64,000 nt of DNA, from NCBI RefSeq assembly GCF_004363045.1, contig NZ_SNYJ01000013.1:28099-92098 (forward strand), written 5' to 3'. The position numbers and the translations under genes were made by a program. Position 1 is the stretch's first letter. Every line of letters begins with the position of its first letter. The DNA is from Aureibacillus halotolerans. Lineage in GTDB: Bacteria > Bacillota > Bacilli > Bacillales > DSM-28697. Of the stretch, positions 32,915 to 42,747 are shown piece after piece. The notes under the pieces were generated by a model that was not told the origin of the DNA, did not search any database, and worked only from the letters and a program-made list of their open reading frames with translations.

Positions 32915-33727
32915 TTAATCGTCCCATGTAACGGAAAGCACTTCTCCAGATTGAGCTTGAATAATTACTTCAATCTCTTGATCGCCATTTTCTATTTCAA
33001 TTTCATATTCCATGCCATCTTCTTCATCATTGTCAAGCTCGACGCTTTCGATTTTACCGCCCCCAGCAGCATTAAGTGCTAGTGCTTCTGCTTCCTCCTT
33101 TGAGATAGCCGTCGTCACTCCAGAATTTGGTGCTTGCTCTTTCTCTGGAGTTGGCTCTTTTTCCGATACTGGTTCTTTTTCCGGTGCTGGTTCGTTATCT
33201 GTTGCCGGCGCTTCCTCCGAAGTTGGCTGTGCCGCATCGTTCTCTTGCTGCTGAGTCTGCTTCCGATCGATCACATCGCCGTTTGCCCGTGAAATCACGT
33301 ACACCAATTCTTTATTTTCCTGCTTTACAGTGACTTCATAGGCCTCTTGTCCTTCCACAGACAACGATTTGGCTTGTGCCACATTCCCGCTACCAGCTTC
33401 AGTAAGAGCCTTTGCTTCTGCTTCTTCTTGGGTCATTTCAGTTTCCGTTCCTTTGGTTGTTGCCAGTTGCTTTATACGTTTGATCTTGCCATCATTTTCG
33501 TTGACTTGAATTTGGTAGGTGCCTTTATCATTTGTAAGAACAATGACATAGGTATCGTCAATCCGTTCGGTCTCGATGATATCACCTGTGTAAAAGGATT
33601 GCACACTTGCGACAATCTCAGCCTCTGATAAGGATGTCTGCTGCCTGCTGGCCATGAGTTGCTGAATGCCAATCCCACCAACAAGCACAATAACGCCTAA
33701 CGTGAGCCAGATCCACTTTTTATTCAT
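32915..33727 (-). CDS. Membrane-anchored protein with PepSY domains, YkoI-like role
   Basis: A 270-aa protein. An N-terminal signal anchor (MNKKWIWLTLGVIVLVGGIGIQ) precedes an outer part with PepSY-type repeats (about 30-90, 95-150 and 205-270). A low-complexity linker (about 160-200) is built of Pro-Glu-Lys repeats such as EPAPEKEPVSEKEPTPEKE, suiting passage through the wall. ATG 33727 has GGAGTGATC before it. It follows the YkoGH-type two-component genes. In B. subtilis ykoGH adjoins PepSY genes ykoI/ykoJ, so this looks like the same arrangement. A pair of 11-bp-spaced direct repeats lies just upstream. Confidence 0.85.
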   Translation of the reverse strand: MNKKWIWLTLGVIVLVGGIGIQQLMASRQQTSLSEAEIVASVQSFYTGDIIETERIDDTYVIVLTNDKGTYQIQVNENDGKIKRIKQLATTKGTETEMTQEEAEAKALTEAGSGNVAQAKSLSVEGQEAYEVTVKQENKELVYVISRANGDVIDRKQTQQQENDAAQPTSEEAPATDNEPAPEKEPVSEKEPTPEKEQAPNSGVTTAISKEEAEALALNAAGGGKIESVELDNDEEDGMEYEIEIENGDQEIEVIIQAQSGEVLSVTWDD

Positions 33728-33773
33728 TTGATCACTCCATCTTGCTTTCTTATCCATAGCTTACCTCAGGAAG

Positions 33774-33791
33774 ATGAGAATTTGCTGAGAG
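33774..33791 (-). promoter_or_regulatory. Pair of 11-bp-spaced direct repeats upstream of the second PepSY gene
   Basis: ATGAGAA at 33774 and CTGAGAG at 33785 (plus strand) match the phased sites at 32611-32650 in sequence and spacing. They lie in the 68-base gap between the kinase stop and the PepSY start. Confidence 0.55.
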
Positions 33792-33795
33792 AGCC

Positions 33796-35142
33796 TTACT
33801 CTGTTGGTAGCCAAATTGTAAATGTCGTCCCTTCTCCTTGAGTAGATTGCACATCAATATGGCCACCATGTGCAGCAATAATTCTTTGGGCAATGGAAAG
33901 CCCCAGACCTGTGCCGCCTGTTTTACGGCTCCTCGCTTTGTCCACACGATAAAACCGTTCAAACACGTGGGCAATATCCTCGTCGGGGATGCCAACCCCG
34001 TGATCATTAATGGCAATTCCTAAATGGGAGTTCGTTTCACTCAAAGCAACCTCTATCTTTGTATCGCTAAATTTGATGGCGTTATCCAAAAGGATAAACA
34101 GCACTTGTTTTAGTTTGCTTGCGTCAGCTAGAACAGTCACCTCAGGCGGTGTTGCCTGCCACTCGATGGAGCGTTCGTACGCCCTCCGCATCGTTTTCAT
34201 CGACTCTTCAATAAGGTCAGCTGCTTGAAACGACGCTTTATCCAAACGCTGATTGCCGTCGCTGGCCAACTCCAGCATTTGCTGCGTCATTTCGCGCATA
34301 CGCAATGCTTCTGCATAAATGGCATCAACACTTTCTTCAAGCACTTCAGGTTTCTTCATCCCCCATCGTTTCAGCAATGTTGCGTAGCTCTCTATGGCGG
34401 TTAAAGGGGTTTTCAACTCATGAGATGCATCCGATACAAATTGTTCCTGCTTGTAATAATTTTCTTCCAACATCGTCATCATATGGTTAAAGGTGATCCC
34501 CAGCTGATAAAGTTCATCCTTTGATTTGCCTTCTAGATGCAGCCGCTGGAACTGCCCTTCGTGTTGAATGTTTTCCATCGTTCGCGTAAAGGAATGAATC
34601 GGTTTTAAAATTAAATCACCGAGCAACTTCCCAGCAATCACACTTGGCACAAGCACGGCAAAGCCGGCAATCCAGAGCACGAGGCGCAAAATATCAAGCA
34701 GCGCAAATGTGTCGCTCACATTTTCTGTGACTTCAAGCGTTGCAATCGCACCACTGTCCGTAAGAATAGGGAAGGTCGACGTCAAATACGTCTCACCTTC
34801 TAAACGACGAATAACCGTTCGTTGTTCTGTTGCATACAAAAGGGGGAGATCGGCAATGGTGCGATCCTTTGTCACAACAAGTGGTCCGCCGTCCTGTTCT
34901 CCTTCAATCACGCGAATCATCCCATCAGCAGGCAAATAAGCTGGTAAAAGCTGACGTGGCGGGACTGTCCCGCTAGACGTTTGTAGCGCTTCGGCAACCT
35001 GCTCGGTTTGCTGTGCTACACGATCTTCTTCCCGCTCTGTAAGTTCATTTTCAAATAGGGTGTAAATTGATAAACACACCACGAGCATCACAACAACTAA
35101 CCATACCGTTGAAAACAGGTAGATTTTCCAACGCATTTTCAT
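33796..35142 (-). CDS. ykoH: Sensor histidine kinase, YkoH-like
   Basis: A 448-aa inner-membrane kinase. Membrane helix 1 (residues 8-30), an extracellular domain of about 120 residues, helix 2 (about 155-178), HAMP (about 180-232), HisKA with SDASHELKTPLTAIESYA (phospho-His near 244), then N box LLDNAIKFSD, G1/F box VFERFYRVDKARS and G2 GGTGLGLSIA. Length and neighbours match B. subtilis YkoH. It overlaps the regulator gene by 4 bases (ATGA). Its substantial outer domain suggests an envelope signal, and the adjacent PepSY protein could be target or modulator. Confidence 0.88.
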   Translation of the reverse strand: MKMRWKIYLFSTVWLVVVMLVVCLSIYTLFENELTEREEDRVAQQTEQVAEALQTSSGTVPPRQLLPAYLPADGMIRVIEGEQDGGPLVVTKDRTIADLPLLYATEQRTVIRRLEGETYLTSTFPILTDSGAIATLEVTENVSDTFALLDILRLVLWIAGFAVLVPSVIAGKLLGDLILKPIHSFTRTMENIQHEGQFQRLHLEGKSKDELYQLGITFNHMMTMLEENYYKQEQFVSDASHELKTPLTAIESYATLLKRWGMKKPEVLEESVDAIYAEALRMREMTQQMLELASDGNQRLDKASFQAADLIEESMKTMRRAYERSIEWQATPPEVTVLADASKLKQVLFILLDNAIKFSDTKIEVALSETNSHLGIAINDHGVGIPDEDIAHVFERFYRVDKARSRKTGGTGLGLSIAQRIIAAHGGHIDVQSTQGEGTTFTIWLPTE

Positions 35143-35831
35143 GGCCGAATCACATACCCTACGCCCCGAACAGTTTGAATTAATGCCTTTTCAAACGGAT
35201 AGTCGACTTTTTTGCGAACATACCGTACATACACATCAACGACATTGGTGTCGCCGAAATAATCGTACCCCCACACCCGATCGAGAATCTGCTCTCTTGT
35301 GAGCACCTGTCCCTGATGATCCATGAGGTACACAAGCAGATCAAACTCTCTCGGTGTCAGCTCAATGGATTTGCCTGCTCTTATCACTTCTCTCGTGTTG
35401 GCGTTGACTTGAAGGTCCTGTACCTTCCATTCGTTTTCATTTTGCACTGGATCCTTACTGCTTCCATTTAACCGCAAAACAGCACGAATGCGAGCGAGCA
35501 GCTCTTCTATTTGAAATGGCTTTGTGACATAATCGTTTGCCCCAAGATCAAGCCCAGCTACCTTATCTGATACAGCATCTCGGGCGGTAAGCATAATGAC
35601 TGGCGTTTCATCCCCTTTTGTACGGATGCGCTGTAAAATATCTGTACCGCTCATTTCCGGTAGCATCACATCTAACAGGACGAGATCCCAGCTCTGTTCA
35701 CGGTATTTGGCCAAGCCTTCAGATCCCGTATGCGCGGTGTCTGCCTCGTACCCCTCATAGTCAAGCTCCAGCTTTAATACGCGGGCAATATTTTCTTCGT
35801 CCTCTATTATTAACACACGTTTCTGACTCAT
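35139..35831 (-). CDS. ykoG: OmpR-family response regulator, YkoG-like
   Basis: A 230-aa regulator. Receiver with IEDEEN (acidic pair near residues 8-10), phospho-Asp in LVLLDVMLPEM (about 53), LTAR and KPFQIEELLARI (about 103). Winged helix from about 130, ending VRGVGYVIRP. ATG 35831 follows AGGGGTGTCG; the frame extends to 35888 without a site. It is the first gene of the ykoG-ykoH-PepSY operon and the natural candidate to bind the phased ATGAGAA sites upstream of the PepSY genes. Confidence 0.9.
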   Translation of the reverse strand: MSQKRVLIIEDEENIARVLKLELDYEGYEADTAHTGSEGLAKYREQSWDLVLLDVMLPEMSGTDILQRIRTKGDETPVIMLTARDAVSDKVAGLDLGANDYVTKPFQIEELLARIRAVLRLNGSSKDPVQNENEWKVQDLQVNANTREVIRAGKSIELTPREFDLLVYLMDHQGQVLTREQILDRVWGYDYFGDTNVVDVYVRYVRKKVDYPFEKALIQTVRGVGYVIRP

Positions 35832-36124
35832 GACGACACCCCTGTGATTGTTTGACCATAGCATACCCACCATTTCAGACAGTAGCAAGCTTTTGTAGTC
35901 ATTTCAATTCCTCCGGTGGATCGCATTTTACTCAAGGCACAGTTGTTTGATGACGAGGACGTTACGAATTCATCGAATAGCTCTCTTGATGCTAACGTGC
36001 AAAGAACAGCAAAGAAAAACATTCCTTTTCACTTGCCGCTTTGTGTTGCCTGAACAAAACGGAAGGTGAAAAGAAATGCTTGAATTGAGAGCAAACTGCA
36101 TATACTATCTACACAGCTACTTTA

Positions 36125-36436
36125 TCATTGTGCGATGCGAAAGCTTTCGGCGACTTCCTCTGAGAGAAGCTCACGCAGACGTTCCTCACGTACAGTATAA
36201 TAACTCCATGTTCCACGGCTTTCCTTTTGGATAAACCCTGCACGCAATAATATTTTCAGATGGTAGGAAAGCTTTGATTGCGGCATATCCATATACTCCA
36301 TTAAATCACATACACAGGAGGCACCATGCTTCGTCAGGAGCTTCAATACTTCAAGGCGTTTTTGATCAGCCAGAGCTTTGAATGGGCTTTCAAAATCGGT
36401 TAGTTTGGCATTTCTTTGCAGTGTGGGAGCGGACAT
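36125..36436 (-). CDS. ArsR/SmtB family repressor
   Basis: A 103-aa winged-helix metalloregulator. The segment ASCVCDLMEYMDMPQSKLSYHLKIL carries a CVCDL motif in helix alpha-3, like the As(III)-binding site of classical ArsR. No arsenite pump or reductase gene is adjacent, so the target and metal are unproven. ATG 36436 is taken as the start from alignment with family N-termini; the binding site is weak and the frame extends to 36487. The gene stands alone in a gap between the ykoG and lemA genes. The 293 bases from 35832 to 36124 hold nothing else I recognise. Confidence 0.82.
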   Translation of the reverse strand: MSAPTLQRNAKLTDFESPFKALADQKRLEVLKLLTKHGASCVCDLMEYMDMPQSKLSYHLKILLRAGFIQKESRGTWSYYTVREERLRELLSEEVAESFRIAQ

Positions 36437-36817
36437 TACGCTTCTGCTGCTTCCGAAGATTAAGACGATGGGCACACTGAAAAGCAATGCGTTCCTATGT
36501 GACGCATGTCTTTTGCAACTCTTGTGCCATCAAGCATCTAACATCTGTTGCAGCAGGTTCACCTCGTTTCGAAGAGTAGTTTTAAAATCTTGTTTTTTTG
36601 CATCTATTGTTTCTACCGTTTGCTAGAATTTATGCATCAATCTTGCTTGATAAACAAAATTGTAACCCCTTTCATTTGAAACGTCAACCTTCTTTTTCCA
36701 TTCCCTGCACTTATTACAAAAACACTTTGTGACATTTCATAAGCCAAACAATGCATAATGCCTATGGATTTGTTAAGGTTAACATAGTCAGCTTTCCTTA
36801 TAGGAGGAACCTACAAA
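36437..36817. other. Intergenic region between arsR-type and lemA-like genes
   Basis: 381 AT-rich bases without a credible gene, repeat or structured element. Promoters for the divergent flanking genes must lie here, but I see no convincing boxes. Confidence 0.4.
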
Positions 36818-37360
36818 ATGATTTCAACGATTAGTTCTATTATTGGGCTTATCCTTATGCTCTTTGCCTTGTTTTATATTGCGCACTACAATACATTGCT
36901 TCGTTTGCGCCAAGCGATGCAACGGAGCAAAAGTGATGTAGAAACCTTACTTCGTCAACGTCACGATGCACTACCTGGACTTAGACGTTATATACGTCCT
37001 GAGGAAGAGCCTTTGTACAATGAATTGTCCACCTTTCAAGATCAGCTTGTCTCTGGGAACACACAGGAACGTATCAATGCCGATGCCCAAGTGCAAAAAA
37101 TACTCCACCAGCTATCACTGCTTGAAACAGATGAAACAGAGTCAATCGTTGAGAAATTTCGCTCTCTAGAAGAACGCGTAGATCATTCAGCGTCTATTTA
37201 CAATGAAAGTGCCGAGCGCTACAACAGGAAAATAACTGATTCTCCGGCGCAACTCTTTGCTCGCCTTTTTCAGTATAAAAAACGTACGTCGCTGACAAGC
37301 ATTCATCGGCAAGGGCGTATGAAAAAACGTAAAAAAAAACCCAACAACTCGGCTGATTGA
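36818..37360 (+). CDS. lemA: LemA family protein
   Basis: A 180-aa protein with an N-terminal membrane helix (residues about 5-25), then an all-helical LemA domain. The hallmark YNESAERYNRKI (about residue 127) followed by SPAQLFARLF is present. The C-terminal tail is very basic (MKKRKKKP) and unusual. LemA proteins face outwards and are linked to envelope processes, but their biochemical function is unknown. AGGAGG before ATG 36818 is clear. The gene is monocistronic and ends in a bidirectional terminator. Confidence 0.85.
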   Translation: MISTISSIIGLILMLFALFYIAHYNTLLRLRQAMQRSKSDVETLLRQRHDALPGLRRYIRPEEEPLYNELSTFQDQLVSGNTQERINADAQVQKILHQLSLLETDETESIVEKFRSLEERVDHSASIYNESAERYNRKITDSPAQLFARLFQYKKRTSLTSIHRQGRMKKRKKKPNNSAD

Positions 37361-37380
37361 CCTTCGTTGTTGGGTCTTTT
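37331..37380. terminator. Bidirectional terminator between lemA and a small basic gene
   Basis: ACCCAACAA pairs with TTGTTGGGT, with an A-run before and TCTTTT after it. Confidence 0.82.
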
Positions 37381-37388
37381 GGTGAGTT

Positions 37389-37514
37389 CTATCTTGCGCT
37401 CCGGCCTTTACGTTTCTGATACTCTCGTTTCGCCATTGGAATGACCTTGCGTCGTATCGCTCGTTGAACGCTTGGTTTTTTAAGAACACGGAGTAGCTTT
37501 TGAAATAGTGACAT
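37389..37514 (-). CDS. Small, strongly basic protein (41 aa)
   Basis: AAAAAGGAG stands 6 bases before ATG 37514. The product (MSLFQKLLRVLKKPSVQRAI and then Arg/Lys-rich to RKGRSAR) has about 15 basic residues and no acidic residue except one Glu, and is probably an amphipathic helix. I recognise no family. It is convergent with lemA, ends at the shared terminator and has its own 65-base upstream gap. It could bind nucleic acid or membrane. Confidence 0.6.
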   Translation of the reverse strand: MSLFQKLLRVLKKPSVQRAIRRKVIPMAKREYQKRKGRSAR

Positions 37515-37579
37515 AAAATGCTCCTTTTTCAAACCTCATTTATTTATGGTATACCCCTTTTTCCGGGTCGTGCAAACGT

Positions 37580-38188
37580 CTATATGCTTTGATCTGCTAG
37601 CCAGCTTTTAGCAGCCTCTGCCTCTCCAGCACTTAATTGATGTCCTTGTGTCGACCAAAACACTTCCGTTTTCGCTCCTGCATCTAAGAGGATCTGCTGC
37701 AAATCCTTCGTTTCCTCTGGAGGACACATTGGATCATTCTCCCCCGCACCGATCCAAACTGGTACGTCAGGAAGTTTATTAGGCCTCTTGTCACGTCGTG
37801 GAACCATGGGATGAAAGAGGACAGCGCCGGCAAGTGCTTCACTTTGCTGATAAAACATGCTTCCTGCAATGTTGGCTCCGTTAGAATAGCCAACTGCTAC
37901 GACCCTTGAGCGATCAAAGCTGTACGTTTTGCTCGCTTCATCTAAAAAGGTCAGCAATTCATCGGTTCGCTGAGTTAAATTGTCCAAGTCAAACACACCG
38001 GGAGCAGACCGTCTGAAAAAACGGGGCATCCCATTTTCCTCCTCCTGGCCACGAACACTGAGCAGTCCGGCACCTGGAAGGAGATGCTTGCCAAGTGAAA
38101 GTAAGTCCTGTTCATTTCCACCTGTTCCATGCAATAGAAGCAACGTCGGCTGACCGTCTTGTTCGGCAGTTACAAAGAGATGCTTCAT
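37580..38188 (-). CDS. mhqD: Alpha/beta hydrolase (carboxylesterase), MhqD-like
   Basis: A 202-aa cytoplasmic hydrolase of the phospholipase/carboxylesterase family. The oxyanion region is LLLHGTGGNEQD (residues 17-28), the nucleophile Ser lies in VGYSNGAN (about 101), the acid Asp in GENDPMCPP (about 150) and the His in TQGHQLS (about 183). B. subtilis MhqD, in the MhqR regulon for quinone resistance, has this size and sequence type. Its start overlaps the dioxygenase stop by 4 bases, so it is the last gene of a marR-dioxygenase-hydrolase operon. Confidence 0.85.
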   Translation of the reverse strand: MKHLFVTAEQDGQPTLLLLHGTGGNEQDLLSLGKHLLPGAGLLSVRGQEEENGMPRFFRRSAPGVFDLDNLTQRTDELLTFLDEASKTYSFDRSRVVAVGYSNGANIAGSMFYQQSEALAGAVLFHPMVPRRDKRPNKLPDVPVWIGAGENDPMCPPEETKDLQQILLDAGAKTEVFWSTQGHQLSAGEAEAAKSWLADQSI

Positions 38189-39162
38189 CTCTCTCCTCCT
38201 GTATCAAGTGGTTTGATGGTGGCCTCAATTGTTTGTCGTTTCGGCTCTAAAAATGGTGGCAAGGCAAGGCTTTCGCCAAGATGGGCTTCGTCTTCATCTG
38301 TCGCAAACCCTGGACCGTCTGTCGCCAATTCAAACAAAATGCCATTGGGTTCACGGAAATACAAGGATTTGAAGTAATAACGTTCTACAAAACCTGATGT
38401 AGGAATTCGAAGTGCCTTCATCTTTTCAACCCACTCCATGAGCTCCTCTTTATCCTCCACTCGGAATGCGACGTGATGCACTCCACCTCGACCAAGGCGC
38501 TCTGGCGGCAAATCAGTCCGCTCCTCTAGATGAACCTCTGCCCCAGTGCCTCCTTCACCTACGGAATAAATCTCTATTTCAGGCTGACCCTCCTGTTCAG
38601 CGGGACGCGTGCCTACCTTCGTAAAACCGAGTATGTCCGCAAGCACCATGCCAGTGACTTCTGCTTTCGGAACCGTCAGTTTGACCGGTCCGAGACCACG
38701 AATGAATTGCGACGCTGAAATCGGGCTCTTCTCCCATGGCTCTCCCCCTTTGATGCCTTTGTTCGTTTCATCTGAAACAAAGGCAAGGCGTTGCCCTTCA
38801 GGATCTTGAAATGGCAGCGTTTTTCGACCTACAATGTCGACAACATCGCTATGAACAACGTCATGAGCGTTTAAACGTTCTATCCAAAAATCAATCGACG
38901 CATCGTCAGGGACACGAAGTTGAATTTCCGAAATACTACGGTTGCCGTTGTGGTTGGCGGCCGCATTTGGGATTTCAAAAAAGGTAAGTTCGGTTCCTGG
39001 GTTGCCGACGCGATCCCCATAAAACAGATGATACATGCTCGTATCGTCCTGGTTGACGGTCTTTTTAATTAAGCGCATGCCTAATACCTTTGTATAAAAA
39101 TCGACATTCAAACGTGCATTCGCTGTCATTGCTGATACATGATGAATCCCTTTAATTTGCAT
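38185..39162 (-). CDS. Ring-cleaving dioxygenase, MhqO/MhqA-like
   Basis: A 325-aa two-domain vicinal-oxygen-chelate (glyoxalase-fold) protein. Metal-ligand positions are visible: His in KGIHHVSAMT (residues 4-13), His in GGVHHVAFRV (about 220) and Glu in GILFELATDGPGF (about 270). Bacillus MhqA, MhqE and MhqO of this family cleave hydroquinones and catechol-like compounds. It lies between the marR-type gene, 18 bases upstream, and mhqD, which it overlaps. Exact substrate not shown. Confidence 0.88.
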   Translation of the reverse strand: MQIKGIHHVSAMTANARLNVDFYTKVLGMRLIKKTVNQDDTSMYHLFYGDRVGNPGTELTFFEIPNAAANHNGNRSISEIQLRVPDDASIDFWIERLNAHDVVHSDVVDIVGRKTLPFQDPEGQRLAFVSDETNKGIKGGEPWEKSPISASQFIRGLGPVKLTVPKAEVTGMVLADILGFTKVGTRPAEQEGQPEIEIYSVGEGGTGAEVHLEERTDLPPERLGRGGVHHVAFRVEDKEELMEWVEKMKALRIPTSGFVERYYFKSLYFREPNGILFELATDGPGFATDEDEAHLGESLALPPFLEPKRQTIEATIKPLDTGGER

Positions 39163-39180
39163 GTGTATGCCTCCATTGAG

Positions 39181-39603
39181 TTAGGATTGTATTTTTTTCA
39201 AAAGTCGGACGAGCTGTTTTTGCTCATCTCGTGTTAGATTTGCAAACTGCTCTTCCTGGAATGTTTCCTGTTTCGGCACAACATCCTGAAAAAGTGATTT
39301 GCCTTGGGCGGTGAGTGTTATTGATTTCGTTTTTCCAATGCTCGTCCGAACAATCCAGCCAAGGTCTTCAAGCTTTCGAATTTGTTGTGCCACATTTCCT
39401 TTCGTGACGAATAGCTTTTCAGCAAGCTTCTGCTGAGAAATAGGTTCATGAGCGCCTATTTGGGCAAGCATGTCAAATTGTGTCGCCGTCATCTTCCAAC
39501 GAAGCAAATGCTGATTCGTTTCACGGATATTTTGATTGTAAACTCTTGAGAGTCGGAACCAACACAACAAGCTAAGTCTATTAGGTGACCTAGAATCACT
39601 CAC
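39181..39603 (-). CDS. MarR family regulator, MhqR-type position
   Basis: A 140-aa winged-helix repressor. N-terminal dimer helices (1-35), then MTATQFDMLAQIGAHEPISQ, recognition helix in KLFVTKGNVAQQIRKLE (about 68-84), and wing IVRTSIGKTKSITLTAQG. Several MarR relatives in Bacilli sense quinones or electrophiles and control dioxygenase and hydrolase genes, which fits this operon. The start is GTG 39603, with GAGGTAG upstream. A perfect 16-bp palindrome 24 bases upstream is the likely autoregulatory operator. Confidence 0.88.
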   Translation of the reverse strand: MSDSRSPNRLSLLCWFRLSRVYNQNIRETNQHLLRWKMTATQFDMLAQIGAHEPISQQKLAEKLFVTKGNVAQQIRKLEDLGWIVRTSIGKTKSITLTAQGKSLFQDVVPKQETFQEEQFANLTRDEQKQLVRLLKKIQS

Positions 39604-39626
39604 TTCACTACCTCTTTCATCTTTTA

Positions 39627-39642
39627 AGTTTAGTACTAAACT
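39627..39642. promoter_or_regulatory. Perfect palindromic operator of the MarR operon
   Basis: AGTTTAGTACTAAACT is a perfect 16-bp inverted repeat just upstream of the marR-type start codon. It differs from the published type of MhqR site (TATCTCG..CGAGATA), so this regulator may have its own specificity. Confidence 0.7.
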
Positions 39643-39687
39643 AAATATACTACGGCTGAGGAATTCTGTCTACTTTCGAGTCCGCAC

Positions 39688-39717
39688 AAAAAAACCGACC
39701 TATTTTTCTGGTCGGTC
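39688..39717 (-). terminator. Terminator of the arabinofuranosidase gene
   Basis: ACCGACC pairs with GGTCGGT around a short loop; the minus strand continues with TTTTTTTG. Confidence 0.85.
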
Positions 39718-39743
39718 TAGTCTCTTCAAGGTCTTTTATATGA

Positions 39744-41336
<1,593 letters not shown>

Positions 41337-41357
41337 TTAATTTTTTCATAATTTGTC

Positions 41358-42344
41358 TTAAAGAGAGGCTCCACGTATGAGCTGGTGGGACAACAGTTTC
41401 TTGATTGGCGCACGATCCGTTTCAATACGGTTTAAAAGCAGACGAATCGCTTCAGAACCCATCCCTTCAAGGTCAAAAGACACAGTGTTTAAAGCAGGCT
41501 CTACATACTGCAACGTATCAATATTATCAAACCCTACAAGGCCCACATCCTGCCCAACAATAAGATTTGTTTCCTTGAACCTTTTTAAGATTTCAAGCGC
41601 GTAATAGTCACAAGAACAAACGATGGCAGTTCGTTTCTCTTCAAAGGAAAGTGGATCTAGGGCAGTAAGATAATCTGGATCCGTAATTAACTGATGAGCT
41701 TCAAGCAAATTGGCTGCTCGCAAGCTTTCCAGACAACCCTCATAGCGCTCTGTTTGTGTGTAGATGTTTGAGTGCTTATAAAACCGCAAGGGCGGGCAAA
41801 TATAGATAATCTTCTCATAACCAAGCTGAACGGCGCTGTCCACCGCCTCTTTCATCGCCACGCGGTCACGTATACCTACAAAATCAAGCGAATCGGCAAT
41901 GTAATTGCTTAGCGTCACAATGGGTGTTGACAACGAAGCTAAGTAATCAGCGAATCCCTCGCCTTTATTTACGGAAAACAAAACAATCCCATCGACCTTT
42001 TGACTTATCAATTGTTCAATACACTTTTTCTCATCTTCAGGCGACTTGTCCGTCAGAACGAGGTTAACATGATAGCCGTCTTTTCGAGCCTCTTTCTCAA
42101 TCGCATTCATCATTTGGGCAAACGAGCGATTATACAAATCAAAAAGCACAATGCCCAATGTCATCGTTTTCCCACGCACAAGGCTTTGTGCCCTAGCGTC
42201 TGGACGATAATGATGCTCCTTAGCCACTTTTAGGATGCGTTCCTTCGTCTTGCCACTAATACCATAGCGGTTGTTTAACGCTCGGTCCACAGTCCCCGGA
42301 GAGACATTGCAAAGCTTTGCTAGCTCTTTTATCGTGATCCCCAT
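41358..42344 (-). CDS. LacI family transcriptional regulator
   Basis: A 328-aa LacI-type repressor. HTH and hinge: ITIKELAKLCNVSPGTVDRALNNR (residues 3-26), then ARAQSLVRGKTMTLGIVLFD. The periplasmic-binding-like ligand domain has AIVCSCDYYALEIL and VGLVGFDNIDTL. The hinge helix lacks the classical AxxL-type LNxxAR pattern in part, so binding may differ. ATG 42344 is preferred because AAAGGA is at suitable distance. It lies 100 bases upstream of abfA on the same strand, making arabinose-related sugar a reasonable but unproven effector. Confidence 0.85.
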   Translation of the reverse strand: MGITIKELAKLCNVSPGTVDRALNNRYGISGKTKERILKVAKEHHYRPDARAQSLVRGKTMTLGIVLFDLYNRSFAQMMNAIEKEARKDGYHVNLVLTDKSPEDEKKCIEQLISQKVDGIVLFSVNKGEGFADYLASLSTPIVTLSNYIADSLDFVGIRDRVAMKEAVDSAVQLGYEKIIYICPPLRFYKHSNIYTQTERYEGCLESLRAANLLEAHQLITDPDYLTALDPLSFEEKRTAIVCSCDYYALEILKRFKETNLIVGQDVGLVGFDNIDTLQYVEPALNTVSFDLEGMGSEAIRLLLNRIETDRAPIKKLLSHQLIRGASL

Positions 42345-42518
42345 GCACATGTAATCCTTTCCATATAGACCGCCTTTGAAAAAAGGCGACATACAGTGTA
42401 TTGATACTGCTAAATACGAGTACCTATTTATTCCTCTAGTGCGCTACAAAGCGTTTATTTCTTCTTGAAACTGCGATAGGAATACGCTTTTCACTTTATG
42501 TACTACCCGCTTCCTGAA

Positions 42519-42747
42519 GCTGCGAGGTAGAAATTCCGGTTCGAGAGAAATGTGGAGAACCATTTCTTCGACCCGTGATGTTCTACTCTGCGCTTCAAAA
42601 CGCGCTCGCCTACGCTTTTCTTGGCCAGCTTCGCGCCGTAGAAGCTGCGGCGCAGAAATCCTCGAGCTTGTGAAATGTGAAGAACCATTTCACAGCCCGA
42701 TGATGTTCTGACCTCCGCTTCTGAACGTACGGCGCTACGCTTTTCTA
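42519..42747. repeat. Two tandem copies of a ~125-bp repeat reaching into the aroA 3' end
   Basis: GCTGCGAGGTAGAAATTCC at 42519 and GCTGCGGCGCAGAAATCC at 42644 begin two units. They share AGAACCATTTC, GATGTTCT, CCGCTTC/GCGCTTC and TACGCTTTTCT. A third partial end (ACGCTTTTC) is at 42484. The second unit runs over the aroA stop codon (42735-42737), so the last residues RKA are encoded within repeat sequence. The rest of 42345-42518 has no other feature. Confidence 0.75.

Noticed and set aside
35940-36120. Small plus-strand ORF starting near 36075 after AAGGTGAAAAG
   Set aside because: It continues antisense through the arsR-type gene and has no plausible protein features.
42503-42688. 61-codon minus-strand ORF upstream of aroA
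   Set aside because: Derived from the 125-bp tandem repeat; composition changes with each repeat unit and no start signal is present.
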